NCBI RefSeq assembly: GCF_002278135.3 | Contig: NZ_CP029425.2 | Span: 2,084,001 to 2,148,000, forward strand | Length of the DNA stretch: 64,000 bases | Direction of reading: 5' to 3' | From: Bradyrhizobium ottawaense | GTDB taxonomy: Bacteria; Pseudomonadota; Alphaproteobacteria; Rhizobiales; Xanthobacteraceae | Shown here: positions 34,223-42,040 of the stretch, piece by piece | How the letters are laid out: every line of letters begins with the position of its first letter | Position numbering within the stretch: the stretch's first letter is position 1 | Program-made: the position numbers and the translations under genes | The notes under the pieces: generated by a model | What the model saw: only the letters and a program-made list of their open reading frames with translations | What the model was told of the DNA's origin: nothing | Database searches by the model: none

Positions 34223-34632
34223 TGAAGATCTCCTTGCGGGCGGGCGAACGGATCTACATCAACGGCGCGGTGCTGCGCGTGGACCGCAAGGTCTCCGTCG
34301 AGCTCGTCAACGACGTGATGTTCCTGCTCGAAGGGCAGGTCATGCAGGCGTCCGACGCCACCACGGCGCTGCGGCAGCTCTACTTCATCGTCCAGCTCAT
34401 GCTGATGAACCCGACCGACATCCGCGACGCCGCGGCACTCTACGCCCAGCATCACGCGGCCCTGTGCGCCGTGTGCGAGAGCCGGGAGATGCTGGACGGA
34501 CTGGGCGCGGTCGACGAGCTGGTCGAGGCGACCCGCTACTTCGAGGCGCTCAAGCGGATCCGGGCCCTGTTCCCGGTCGAGCAGGCCATCCTGGCCGGCG
34601 CCATCACCGAGTCCCCATTCCAGGCTGCCTGA
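34222..34632 (+). CDS. flbT: Flagellin mRNA regulator FlbT
   Basis: A 136-residue RNA-binding regulator. The family N terminus KISLRAGERIYINGAVLRVD and FLLEGQVMQASDATTALRQL are clear. FlbT binds flagellin 5' leaders in Caulobacter and shortens mRNA life; in Bradyrhizobium the lateral FlbT has been described as acting positively on the lateral system. Its likely targets are the twin leaders at 20754 and 21931. It is coupled to flaF. Confidence 0.96.
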   Translation: MKISLRAGERIYINGAVLRVDRKVSVELVNDVMFLLEGQVMQASDATTALRQLYFIVQLMLMNPTDIRDAAALYAQHHAALCAVCESREMLDGLGAVDELVEATRYFEALKRIRALFPVEQAILAGAITESPFQAA

Positions 34633-34646
34633 CAGCGGAGAGGTAC

Positions 34647-35069
34647 ATGAACGTCAACAGTGCGACCGACAGCACGAGCAAGTCGTCCAGTTCGACCGGC
34701 TCCACCAATTCGACCTCGAGCAACAGCGTCGACTACAACACGTTTCTTCAGCTTCTCGTCGCCGAGATGAAGAACCAGGATCCGACCAATCCGATGGATA
34801 CCTCGCAATATATGAGCCAGTTCGCGCAGCTCTCGACGGTCGAGCAGGCCATGCAGACCAACTCGAAGCTGGATGCGCTGCTGTCCTCGCAGTCGTTGTC
34901 GCAGGCCAACGGCCTGATCGGGAAAACCGTCAGCTTCGCAGACGCCACCGGCGCCAGCTTCAGCGGCAAGGTCGTCTCGGTCTCCATCAACGCCGACGGC
35001 TCCATCGCGACCCTCGAGAACGGCACCAAGGTCGCGGTCGGGCCGGGACTCACGATCAGCCAGTCATGA
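34647..35069 (+). CDS. flgD: Hook assembly (cap) protein FlgD
   Basis: A 140-residue hook scaffolding protein. After a Ser/Thr-rich start it shows VDYNTFLQLLVAEMKNQDPT, then NPMDTSQYMSQFAQLSTVEQ, both diagnostic. It is shorter than enteric FlgD (about 230 residues) because most of the C-terminal barrel domains are absent, as is usual in rhizobia. It overlaps fliQ by 4 bases (ATGA). Confidence 0.95.
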   Translation: MNVNSATDSTSKSSSSTGSTNSTSSNSVDYNTFLQLLVAEMKNQDPTNPMDTSQYMSQFAQLSTVEQAMQTNSKLDALLSSQSLSQANGLIGKTVSFADATGASFSGKVVSVSINADGSIATLENGTKVAVGPGLTISQS

Positions 35070-35332
35070 ACGAACGCGACGCTCTCGACATCGTCCAGGC
35101 GGCGATCTGGACCATCATCGTCGCCTCCGGGCCCGCGGTCGGCGCCGCGATGCTGGTCGGCACCATCATCGCGCTGATCCAGGCCCTGACCCAGATCCAG
35201 GAGGTGACGCTGACCTTCGTTCCGAAGATCATCGTCATCCTCCTGGTCGTTGCCGTCTCCGGCTCCTTCATCGGCGCGCACCTCTCCACCTTCACCGAGA
35301 TGGTCTATTCGCGGATCGAGCGCGGCTTCTGA
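35066..35332 (+). CDS. fliQ: Flagellar export gate protein FliQ
   Basis: An 88-residue inner-membrane protein with two membrane helices (WTIIVASGPAVGAAMLVGTI and FVPKIIVILLVVAVSGSFIG) around the conserved ALIQALTQIQEVTLTFVPKI loop. It is a core gate subunit with FliP and FliR. It is the last gene of the flgE unit. Confidence 0.97.
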   Translation: MNERDALDIVQAAIWTIIVASGPAVGAAMLVGTIIALIQALTQIQEVTLTFVPKIIVILLVVAVSGSFIGAHLSTFTEMVYSRIERGF

Positions 35333-35354
35333 CCCGCGCGGCCTCGGCCACCAT

Positions 35355-35383
35355 CCCCGCGTAAGCTTTGCGGGGCAGATTAG
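35355..35383 (+). promoter_or_regulatory. Candidate promoter element / inverted repeat before flhA
   Basis: CCCCGCGTAAGCTTTGCGGGG (two exact 6-base arms around GTAAGCTTT) is followed by CAGATTAG. The left half matches the elements before flgE and the second flagellin. It lies 25-53 bases before the flhA start. No T-run follows, so a terminator for fliQ is less likely. Confidence 0.45.
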
Positions 35384-35407
35384 GGGCGGACCCTCTGCCG
35401 GTGACCC

Positions 35408-37489
35408 ATGGCCGATACGTTAGCTGCTAGCCTGCCGACCCCACGACGATTGGGGGCCGACGCCTTTTTCGCCGGCGGCATCGTGGCCATGCTCACGATC
35501 CTGTTCCTGCCGATCCCGCCGATCCTGATCGATCTCGGCCTCGCGTTCTCGATCGCGCTGTCGGCGCTGATCCTGATGGTCGCGCTGTGGATCCAGCGAC
35601 CGCTCGACTTCTCCGCCTTCCCGACTGTGCTGCTGATCGCGACCATCCTGCGGCTGGCGCTGAACGTAGCGACCACCCGCCTGATCCTGTCGCGCGGCGG
35701 GGAGGGCGAGCAGGCTGCCGGCCACGTCGTCGCCGGCTTCTCCAAGTTCGTCATGGGCGGCGACTTCGTCATCGGCCTGATCATCTTCGCCATCCTGGTC
35801 ACCGTGAATTTCGTCGTGATCACCAAGGGTGCGACGCGTATCGCCGAAGTCGGCGCCCGTTTCACCCTCGACGCCATCCCCGGCAAGCAGATGGCGATCG
35901 ACGCCGATCTGTCGGCGGGCCTGATCGACGACAAGGAAGCCCAGCGCCGGCGCCGCGAGCTCGAAGAAGAAAGCGCGTTCTTCGGTGCCATGGACGGTGC
36001 CTCGAAGTTCGTTCGGGGCGATGCCATCGCCGGCCTGCTCATCACCGCGATCAACATTTTCGGCGGCATCATCATCGGCGTCACCCATCACGGGCTGACG
36101 CTGTCGCGCGCCGCCGACGTCTACACGAAGCTCTCCGTCGGCGACGGTCTGGTGTCGCAGATGCCGGCACTCATCGTGTCGCTGTCGGCCGGCCTGCTGG
36201 TCTCCAAGGGCGGCACGAGAGGATCGGCCGAGCAGGCCGTGCTGCGCCAGCTCGGCGGCTATCCCCGCGCTGTGTCGGCCGCCGCGCTGATGATGTTCGT
36301 GCTCGCCTTGATGCCGGGGCTGCCGTTGGCGCCCTTCGTGCTTCTCGGCGGCGTCATGGCCTTCGTCGGCTACACCTTGCCGAGGCGGCAGGCGGCGCGG
36401 GAGCGGAAGGAAGATGTGCGCAAGGCCGACGAGCGCGCCCAGGCTGAGGCCAAGGAATCCGTCAAGGACCAGCTCAAGACCGCCGAGATCGAGCTTGCGC
36501 TCGGCGGCCATCTTTCGGTTCATCTGCTGGGCTCGCGCACCGAGCTGGCCCACCGCGTCGCCAAGATCCGCAAGAAGTTCGCCAAGCAGTACGGCTTCGT
36601 CATTCCCGAGATCAAGCTCAGCGACAATCTGTCGATCGACCCCAAGGGCTACCAGATCCGGATCCACGACACCCGCGTCGCCCATGGCGAGCTCCGGCTC
36701 GGCGAGGTGCTGGTGCTGGTCGACAAGGACGGCAAGCCCGACGTGCCCGGCGAAGAGGTGGTCGAACCCGCTTTCGGCATGAAGGCGCTGTGGGTGACGG
36801 AAGCCTTCACGGACGAAGTCAAGCGGCAGGGCTGCAAGCCGGTCGACAATCTGTCGGTGCTGCTCACGCATTTGAGCGAGGTGCTCCGGGCGAACCTCGC
36901 CCAGCTCCTGTCCTACAAGGACATGCGCGCGCTGCTCGACCGGCTCGATCCCGAGTACAAGCGCCTCGTCGAGGATCTCTGCCCGTCGCAGATCTCCTAT
37001 TCCGGCCTGCTGGCGATCCTGAAGATCCTGCTGGCCGAGCGGGTCTCCATCCGCAATCTTCACCTCATCCTCGAGGCGATCGCCGAGATCGCGCCTCACG
37101 TGCGGCGCTCCGAGCAGGTCGCGGAGCACGTGCGGACCCGGCTTGCCCAGCAGATCTGCGGCGATCTCTCCGACAACGGCGTGCTCAACGTCGTCCGTCT
37201 CGGCAACCGCTGGGACCTCGCCTTCCACCAGAGCCTGAAGCGCGACGCCAAGGGCGACGTCGTCGAGTTCGACGCCGATCCGCGCCTGATCGAGCAGTTC
37301 GCGACCGAAGCCAGCGCCGCGATCCGCAAGTTCACCGAGAACGGCACCAGCGTGGTGCTGGCGGTGACGCCGGAAGCCCGGCCCTATGTCCGGATGATCC
37401 TGGAGCGGGTGTTCCCGACCTTGCCGATCCTGTCGCATGTCGAAGTCGCGCGCAGCGCCGAGATCCGGGCGCTCGGAGCCGTGTCGTGA
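35408..37489 (+). CDS. flhA: Flagellar export gate protein FlhA
   Basis: A 693-residue export-gate protein with about eight membrane helices in its first 320 residues and a large cytoplasmic domain that docks chaperones and substrates. Strong hallmarks: [40 protein letters not shown] and [20 protein letters not shown]. Normal length. The ATG at 35408 fits the family. It overlaps fliR by 4 bases (GTGA). Confidence 0.98.
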   Translation: MADTLAASLPTPRRLGADAFFAGGIVAMLTILFLPIPPILIDLGLAFSIALSALILMVALWIQRPLDFSAFPTVLLIATILRLALNVATTRLILSRGGEGEQAAGHVVAGFSKFVMGGDFVIGLIIFAILVTVNFVVITKGATRIAEVGARFTLDAIPGKQMAIDADLSAGLIDDKEAQRRRRELEEESAFFGAMDGASKFVRGDAIAGLLITAINIFGGIIIGVTHHGLTLSRAADVYTKLSVGDGLVSQMPALIVSLSAGLLVSKGGTRGSAEQAVLRQLGGYPRAVSAAALMMFVLALMPGLPLAPFVLLGGVMAFVGYTLPRRQAARERKEDVRKADERAQAEAKESVKDQLKTAEIELALGGHLSVHLLGSRTELAHRVAKIRKKFAKQYGFVIPEIKLSDNLSIDPKGYQIRIHDTRVAHGELRLGEVLVLVDKDGKPDVPGEEVVEPAFGMKALWVTEAFTDEVKRQGCKPVDNLSVLLTHLSEVLRANLAQLLSYKDMRALLDRLDPEYKRLVEDLCPSQISYSGLLAILKILLAERVSIRNLHLILEAIAEIAPHVRRSEQVAEHVRTRLAQQICGDLSDNGVLNVVRLGNRWDLAFHQSLKRDAKGDVVEFDADPRLIEQFATEASAAIRKFTENGTSVVLAVTPEARPYVRMILERVFPTLPILSHVEVARSAEIRALGAVS

Positions 37490-38238
37490 TCAGCGGCCTT
37501 GCCGACAGCGTGCTGGTGACGTTCATCGTGTTCTGCCGTATCGGCGCCTGCCTGATGCTGGTGCCCGGCTTTTCCAGCGTCAACGTTCCGGCACAGGTCC
37601 GCCTGTTCGTCGCGCTCGTCACGACGTTCGCGCTGACGCCGATCCTGATCGCGGTGCTGAAGCCGCTCACGGACAACGCCGCGCCGCTGACGCTGGCGCT
37701 CCTGATCTGCTCCGAGCTCGTGGTCGGCAGCGTCATCGGGCTCGGCGGGCGGGTGTTCTTTCTCGCGCTCCAGACCATGGCGACGGTGATGGCGAGCGCG
37801 ATCGGGCTCAGCAACATCCCGGGAACGCCGGTCGCCGACAGCGATCCGGCGCCGGCGCTGGTGCCGCTGATCATGGTGTCCGTCACCACGCTGTTCTTCA
37901 TGACCGACCAGCATTGGCAGGTCCTGCGTGGGCTGATGAACTCCTACGACGTCTGGCGTCCCGGGAGTCGGCTCGGCGGCGGCATGGCACTCGACCTGCT
38001 CGTCGGCCGCCTGTCGGAAGCGTTCGTGCTGACGCTGCGGATCGCCAGCCCGTTCATCGTCTATTCGGTGATCGTCAACCTGGCGGTCAGCCTGATCAAC
38101 AAGCTGACGCCGGCAATTCCAGTCTATTTCATCTCCGTGCCCTTCGTGCTGTTCGGCGGCTTCCTGCTGCTCTACCTCACGAGCGACGAGCTGCTGACGC
38201 AATTCATGCTCGGCCTCTCGTCCTGGCTGGCGGAGTGA
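37486..38238 (+). CDS. fliR: Flagellar export gate protein FliR
   Basis: A 250-residue membrane protein with about six helices. Hallmarks: [40 protein letters not shown] and [20 protein letters not shown]. The GTG at 37486 overlaps the flhA stop and gives the normal FliR start. The frame stays open further upstream inside flhA, which is a shadow. Confidence 0.96.
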   Translation: MISGLADSVLVTFIVFCRIGACLMLVPGFSSVNVPAQVRLFVALVTTFALTPILIAVLKPLTDNAAPLTLALLICSELVVGSVIGLGGRVFFLALQTMATVMASAIGLSNIPGTPVADSDPAPALVPLIMVSVTTLFFMTDQHWQVLRGLMNSYDVWRPGSRLGGGMALDLLVGRLSEAFVLTLRIASPFIVYSVIVNLAVSLINKLTPAIPVYFISVPFVLFGGFLLLYLTSDELLTQFMLGLSSWLAE

Positions 38239-38245
38239 ACCTGTG

Positions 38246-38665
38246 ATGACGTCGCGCGCGGACAAGCTCGGCCGGATGGTGTCGCTGGTGAAGCTCCAGC
38301 TCCGGCTGTCCGAATGGCAGCTCGCGCAGCTGCGGCAGCAGGAGCGAAGCCTGCAGGACGAGCAGGAATGGCTGGTGGGAGCCCTGAACGATGGCAAGCC
38401 GCCGGCGGGATCGTCGAGCGAATCGATCGCGCGGCGCTTGAACAGGACGAGCGTCGGTGCGCGCGAGATCCGGACGCAGGCCGCGCAGCAGCTCGACCAG
38501 GTCCGCGCCGAGAGCCGCCGCGTGAAGCAGCTCGAGCAGGTCGCGAAGGCGGCGCTGGCCGACAAGCTCCGTGACGCCGAGAAGCGCTCCCTCGAGGAGA
38601 TGACGGGAATAAGCCCAGCCGTGCGCGCGTGGACGCCACGGCCAGCCAATCGGAACAAGCCATGA
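38246..38665 (+). CDS. FliJ-like coiled-coil protein
   Basis: A 139-residue, almost fully helical, highly charged protein (KLQLRLSEWQLAQLRQQERS; LDQVRAESRRVKQLEQVAKA). It has no signal peptide or membrane helix. Size, antiparallel coiled-coil look and position next to export genes fit FliJ, the export-ATPase stalk protein that is otherwise missing from this locus, but FliJ sequences diverge too far to be sure. It overlaps the next gene by 4 bases. Confidence 0.6.
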   Translation: MTSRADKLGRMVSLVKLQLRLSEWQLAQLRQQERSLQDEQEWLVGALNDGKPPAGSSSESIARRLNRTSVGAREIRTQAAQQLDQVRAESRRVKQLEQVAKAALADKLRDAEKRSLEEMTGISPAVRAWTPRPANRNKP

Positions 38666-39135
38666 TCGTGACCGCGACGCCCGACCTCGTTCTCGACGTC
38701 CTCGAGGCCGCCGATCCCGTGACCCAGCGCGCGGCGACCGCGAAACTCGATGCGCTGAAATCCTCCGATGCCGACTTCGCCGCAACGATGGACGCGGAGG
38801 CCGGCAAGGCGGCAGCTGCCGAGCAGTCCGCGACGAAGGTCTCCGAGGCGTCGTCGGATGCGGTGAATGGGGCCCCGGTGCGGATGATCAAGGCGCCGGC
38901 GTCGGGCGAGGTGTACCGGAAGTTCGAAGCTTTCATCCTCCAGACCTTCGTCGAGACGATGTTGCCGAAGGAATCCGAGCAGGTCTTTGGCAAGGGCACG
39001 GCCGGCGGCGTCTGGAAATCGATGCTGGCGGAGCAGCTTGGCAGCCAGCTGGCAAAGGGCAACGGCATTGGCATCGCCAAGCAGCTGGCCGCCGCCAATC
39101 CGGCGGGGCCGAACGGTGCCGGCAAGGCCGGATGA
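38662..39135 (+). CDS. flgJ: Rod-binding protein, FlgJ N-terminal domain only
   Basis: A 157-residue protein. After a linker it shows the rod-binding domain: KFEAFILQTFVETMLPKESE, then VFGKGTAGGVWKSMLAEQLG. The muramidase half of enteric FlgJ is absent; the separate transglycosylase at 29355 probably supplies it. The ATG at 38662 overlaps the previous stop (ATGA). It caps the growing rod in the periplasm. Confidence 0.88.
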   Translation: MIVTATPDLVLDVLEAADPVTQRAATAKLDALKSSDADFAATMDAEAGKAAAAEQSATKVSEASSDAVNGAPVRMIKAPASGEVYRKFEAFILQTFVETMLPKESEQVFGKGTAGGVWKSMLAEQLGSQLAKGNGIGIAKQLAAANPAGPNGAGKAG

Positions 39136-39178
39136 TTGATCCGCGAACGGGTGACAGAAGTTGAAGGGTGAATTTCCT

Positions 39179-39691
39179 ATGCAGGCACAAGACAGCGCGG
39201 CGGCCATGGTGATCGAGCAGCCGGTCGTGGATACCGGGGTGATGACGACGGAAGCAGCAGAAGCCGATGCGCTGCTGCCGGTGCTGCTGCCGATCATGAG
39301 CGGCGAGGCCGTGGTCGACGGCGCGGATGCGGCGAGATTGGATGAAGTGCGGGGCCTGCTGGCAGCGATCCGCCGGCTCGAAAGCATCGTCGAGGAGGAG
39401 ACGGTCGCGCTCACGACGCGTCAGAAGATCGATTTCGACGACTTCAGCGCGCGGAAGAGCCGGAGCATGCTCGAATTCGTCCGCCTGATGCGGGCGCGGA
39501 TGCATCTCGGCGGCGACGTCGAGGTCACCGACGAGATTCAGCGGCTGCGCGAGAAGCTCGAGCGGAATCGCTCGATCCTCGAAATGCACTACGACGCGGT
39601 GCGCGAGATCGCGGGCATCATCGTCAAGGCGATCAAGGAGGCCGAGTCGGACGGCACCTATACCGGCCGCGCAGCGCAGGACGGAAAATGA
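39179..39691 (+). CDS. Small helical flagellar-locus protein, possible FlgN-type chaperone
   Basis: A 170-residue cytoplasmic protein. The first 60 residues are acidic; the rest is a long helical bundle (RGLLAAIRRLESIVEEETVA; LREKLERNRSILEMHYDAVR; IIVKAIKEAESDGTYTG). Size, helices and location fit a FlgN-like chaperone for FlgK/FlgL, but sequence support is weak. ATG 39179 is preferred to TTG 39161. It overlaps the next gene by 4 bases. Confidence 0.55.
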   Translation: MQAQDSAAAMVIEQPVVDTGVMTTEAAEADALLPVLLPIMSGEAVVDGADAARLDEVRGLLAAIRRLESIVEEETVALTTRQKIDFDDFSARKSRSMLEFVRLMRARMHLGGDVEVTDEIQRLREKLERNRSILEMHYDAVREIAGIIVKAIKEAESDGTYTGRAAQDGK

Positions 39692-40146
39692 TCAGACTGG
39701 TGCTGGCCGGGCTCTGGGTATGCATCCTCACCGCGGGCACGAGCTATGGCGTGGCCTATTGGAAGGAGAACGGCAGCCTGCTGCCGGCGAAGGACGAATA
39801 TCTCGAGGGGCTGCAATACCAGAAGACCCGGGCTTTGAGCGTGCCCATGGTCGAGAACGGCAATGTGCAGGGCTATATCGTCGCGCGCTTCGTCTACACC
39901 GTGGAGGCGCGGACGATGCACCAGCTCAACGTTCCGCCGGAGCCGTTCGTCGTCGACGAGGCCTTTCGCAGGATCTATGCCGACGATCGTCTCGACTTCA
40001 GGAAGCTCGCCCGCTACGACCTCTCCATCCTGACGGCCGCCATCAAGCAGCGCGTCAACGAGCGGATGCAGGCTGACGTCGTCCAGGACGTCCTGGTCGA
40101 GGATTTCAATTACGTCTCCAGGGAAGAATTCCAGCAGAAGCCGTAG
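39688..40146 (+). CDS. Membrane-anchored FliL-like protein
   Basis: A 152-residue protein with an N-terminal membrane helix (LVLAGLWVCILTAGTSYGVA) and a periplasmic domain. The end (LTAAIKQRVNERMQADVVQD, then VLVEDFNYVSREEF) follows the FliL pattern of a helix leading to a final VLxxDF strand. It would be a second FliL-type protein beside the one at 19398. I do not recognise a named family; role near stator or basal body is inferred. It ends the flhA unit. Confidence 0.6.
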   Translation: MIRLVLAGLWVCILTAGTSYGVAYWKENGSLLPAKDEYLEGLQYQKTRALSVPMVENGNVQGYIVARFVYTVEARTMHQLNVPPEPFVVDEAFRRIYADDRLDFRKLARYDLSILTAAIKQRVNERMQADVVQDVLVEDFNYVSREEFQQKP

Positions 40147-40188
40147 AGCGCGGGCTGAATAGGCGCAGCTGGTTCGTCACAAAGACGT

Positions 40189-40273
40189 CGTCATGCCCGG
40201 GCTTGCCCCGGGCATCCACGTTCTTGGTCCGGCGTAGCAACCCGTGGATGGCCCAAGCCCGGCCATGACGACG
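40189..40273. repeat. Palindromic interspersed repeat, family B, copy 1
   Basis: An imperfect long palindrome starts CGTCATGCCCGGGCTTG and ends CAAGCCCGGCCATGACG. A close copy lies at 62979-63064. It follows the end of the flagellar unit at 40146 and faces the leftward regulator gene, so it may end transcription from both sides. The remainder of 40147-40449 shows no gene. Confidence 0.85.
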
Positions 40274-40449
40274 TGGAGACTCTTGCGCCCAATAGCTCCG
40301 ATGGGATTGCCTCTTCACAAGAGGAAAACGCACCTCCATCGAGGCGCTATAGGGGGCTCATCCCACATCTCCCGCCGCCGAAAATGCAACGGCCTCTGCG
40401 ATGGTGCTTCGTAGAGGCCGTTGTCTGTTCGTGGCAGGCTTGTGCCGTG

Positions 40450-41220
40450 TCAGTTGCCGACCGGATAGGCGGCCGGGACGGCATGCGCCCTGTTCAGGAT
40501 GATGCCGACCTCGTCGAGCTCCTGCATCGGCACGTCGAGGGTGTCGCCGGCAGGGATGTCGAGGCGGTATCCGACGTAACGCCGGGCCACGATCGCGTCG
40601 AAGCCGAGGCGGTCGCGGAGTTTCTTGCGCAGCTTGCTGACGTGGCTCTCGATCACGCTCTCGTCGAAGGTGGACTCGAAGATGCCGTAGACCGCGTTGA
40701 AGATCTGCGTCTTGGTGATCCACTTGCCGTGATTGCTGACCATATATTCGAGAATGCGCAGTTCGCGGCGGGGCAGCGTGAGGGCGTGGCCCGCGATCTC
40801 GGGGTCACGGCCGTTGAAGAAGACCTGGATCCTGCTCTCGCAGGGCCTCGGCAGCTCGCCCACCCGGCGGCGCGCGATCGCGGCCGTTCGGGCAAGGATC
40901 TCGCGCAGGTGGATCGGTACGTGCACGACGTCGTCGACACCCGATTCGAACAGCTCCAGCGTGTTCTTGAGCATCTTCTGGCCGCTCATGGCGATGATGG
41001 GAGCCGAGGAACGCTTGCGCATCGCCCGCGGCAGGCTTCCGCGGGCATCGCAATCCCCGAGGAGGAAGGCGTCCACCGCTGCCAGATCCGATTCACTCGC
41101 GGATTGCAGCCAGTCCCAGAATTCCCCGGAGGAGAAGCCGATCGACGATACGCCTTCGCGAACGAGCCCTCCGACATAGCTGTTCGCGACGCTCTCGCGA
41201 TCATCAACGATAATATACAT
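40450..41220 (-). CDS. lafR: LafR/FtcR-type master regulator of flagellar genes
   Basis: A 256-residue OmpR-like regulator of the FtcR (Brucella) / Rem (Sinorhizobium) / LafR (Bradyrhizobium) family. The receiver-like domain (about 1-120) has DD at 6-7 but no clear phospho-acceptor: the strand AFLLGDCDA has Gly where Asp is expected, next to Asp56. The C-terminal winged helix is clear: ALTLPRRELRILEYMVSNHG, KTQIFNAVYGIFESTFDESV and VESHVSKLRKKLRDRLGFD-like sequence IESHVSKLRKKLRDRLGFD. No sensor kinase lies nearby (orphan). The ATG at 41220 starts the conserved YIIVDDRESV. It probably activates the early flagellar units in this window. Confidence 0.9.
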   Translation of the reverse strand: MYIIVDDRESVANSYVGGLVREGVSSIGFSSGEFWDWLQSASESDLAAVDAFLLGDCDARGSLPRAMRKRSSAPIIAMSGQKMLKNTLELFESGVDDVVHVPIHLREILARTAAIARRRVGELPRPCESRIQVFFNGRDPEIAGHALTLPRRELRILEYMVSNHGKWITKTQIFNAVYGIFESTFDESVIESHVSKLRKKLRDRLGFDAIVARRYVGYRLDIPAGDTLDVPMQELDEVGIILNRAHAVPAAYPVGN

Positions 41221-42040
41221 CAGTCTTTCGCCCCTGTTTCGCACCTGTCGCGGCCGGCTGGTTGTTGTGATGCCCGGCTCGGCAACGATGCTGTTTGACG
41301 ACATTCCTTCCCGCGAACCGTTGTTATGGTTTCGATATTCGCGGGCAGCCCTACGCATTCAGTGCCTGCGTCTCGCAGGCCTGGTACTTCAACTCGATAC
41401 TGAACGCTTACTGCGTGAGGCCCGGCGGGTGTCTTACGGATCACCTCGCGGGGCGGATTGAGAAACGACCTAGAACAGTTGCGCCAAGTTGCTCATCGCG
41501 TCCGAACGCCACTGAATCTGTGTCGATCTCCTCGCCAACTGGCGAGAATCACTTGAGTAGGACCGTAACAATTGCCGATTTCCGATCAAGCGTGCGAAAC
41601 AAAGCGATTGCTACGTGTGCTTGATGCTGTTGGTTGGTTTCGGGTTGTTTCTTGATATATTCAAACGCATCAGTTGATTTGGAAACTAAACTAGTTCTGC
41701 ATCGTGATGGGTCTAAGGTTCCGCATCCCCGTACAATCACAGCTATTTTAGGTGGTGGGGTGGATCAGGCGTATCGAGGGGCTGTCAACCCGGGATTGAC
41801 TCTCATGGGCGTGTTTCGCCGTGCGACAATTCGACTCACGTGTGGCGGCGAGACTCCAGCTTGGCGAAATCTTGGCGAGTGTGTGTCTTTCGAGTCGCAC
41901 TCTCGCCACGTCCATGACGCGATTGACTCATGTGACGTCGCATCGCGCGCGATGGAAAAGTTTTCGATGCGCACGTTTCAGGCAAGCTTCGGCAAATAAC
42001 GTCATCGTTCGACAGATCGAACCGAACGGAGCATTTTCAC
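41221..42040. other. 820-base intergenic region between the regulator and a membrane protein gene
   Basis: It holds the leftward promoter of the regulator. CCCGCGAACC and ATGGTTTCG occur around 41310-41334, similar to half-sites seen before flgE and the first flagellin. The stretch 41500-41760 is markedly AT-rich for this genome. Open frames here (for example 41634-41999) have no recognisable motif. Several short inverted repeats (around GGCGAGTGT / ACACTCGCC-like sequence) occur at 41870-41910. No gene called. Confidence 0.4.

Noticed and set aside
35420..37438. Leftward open frame of 672 codons
   Set aside because: Exactly opposite flhA. The sequence is Asp/Glu/Gln-rich and without motifs.
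37384..39414. Leftward open frame of 676 codons
   Set aside because: Opposite fliR to the flgN-like gene; low-complexity Ser/Arg-rich translation with no family.
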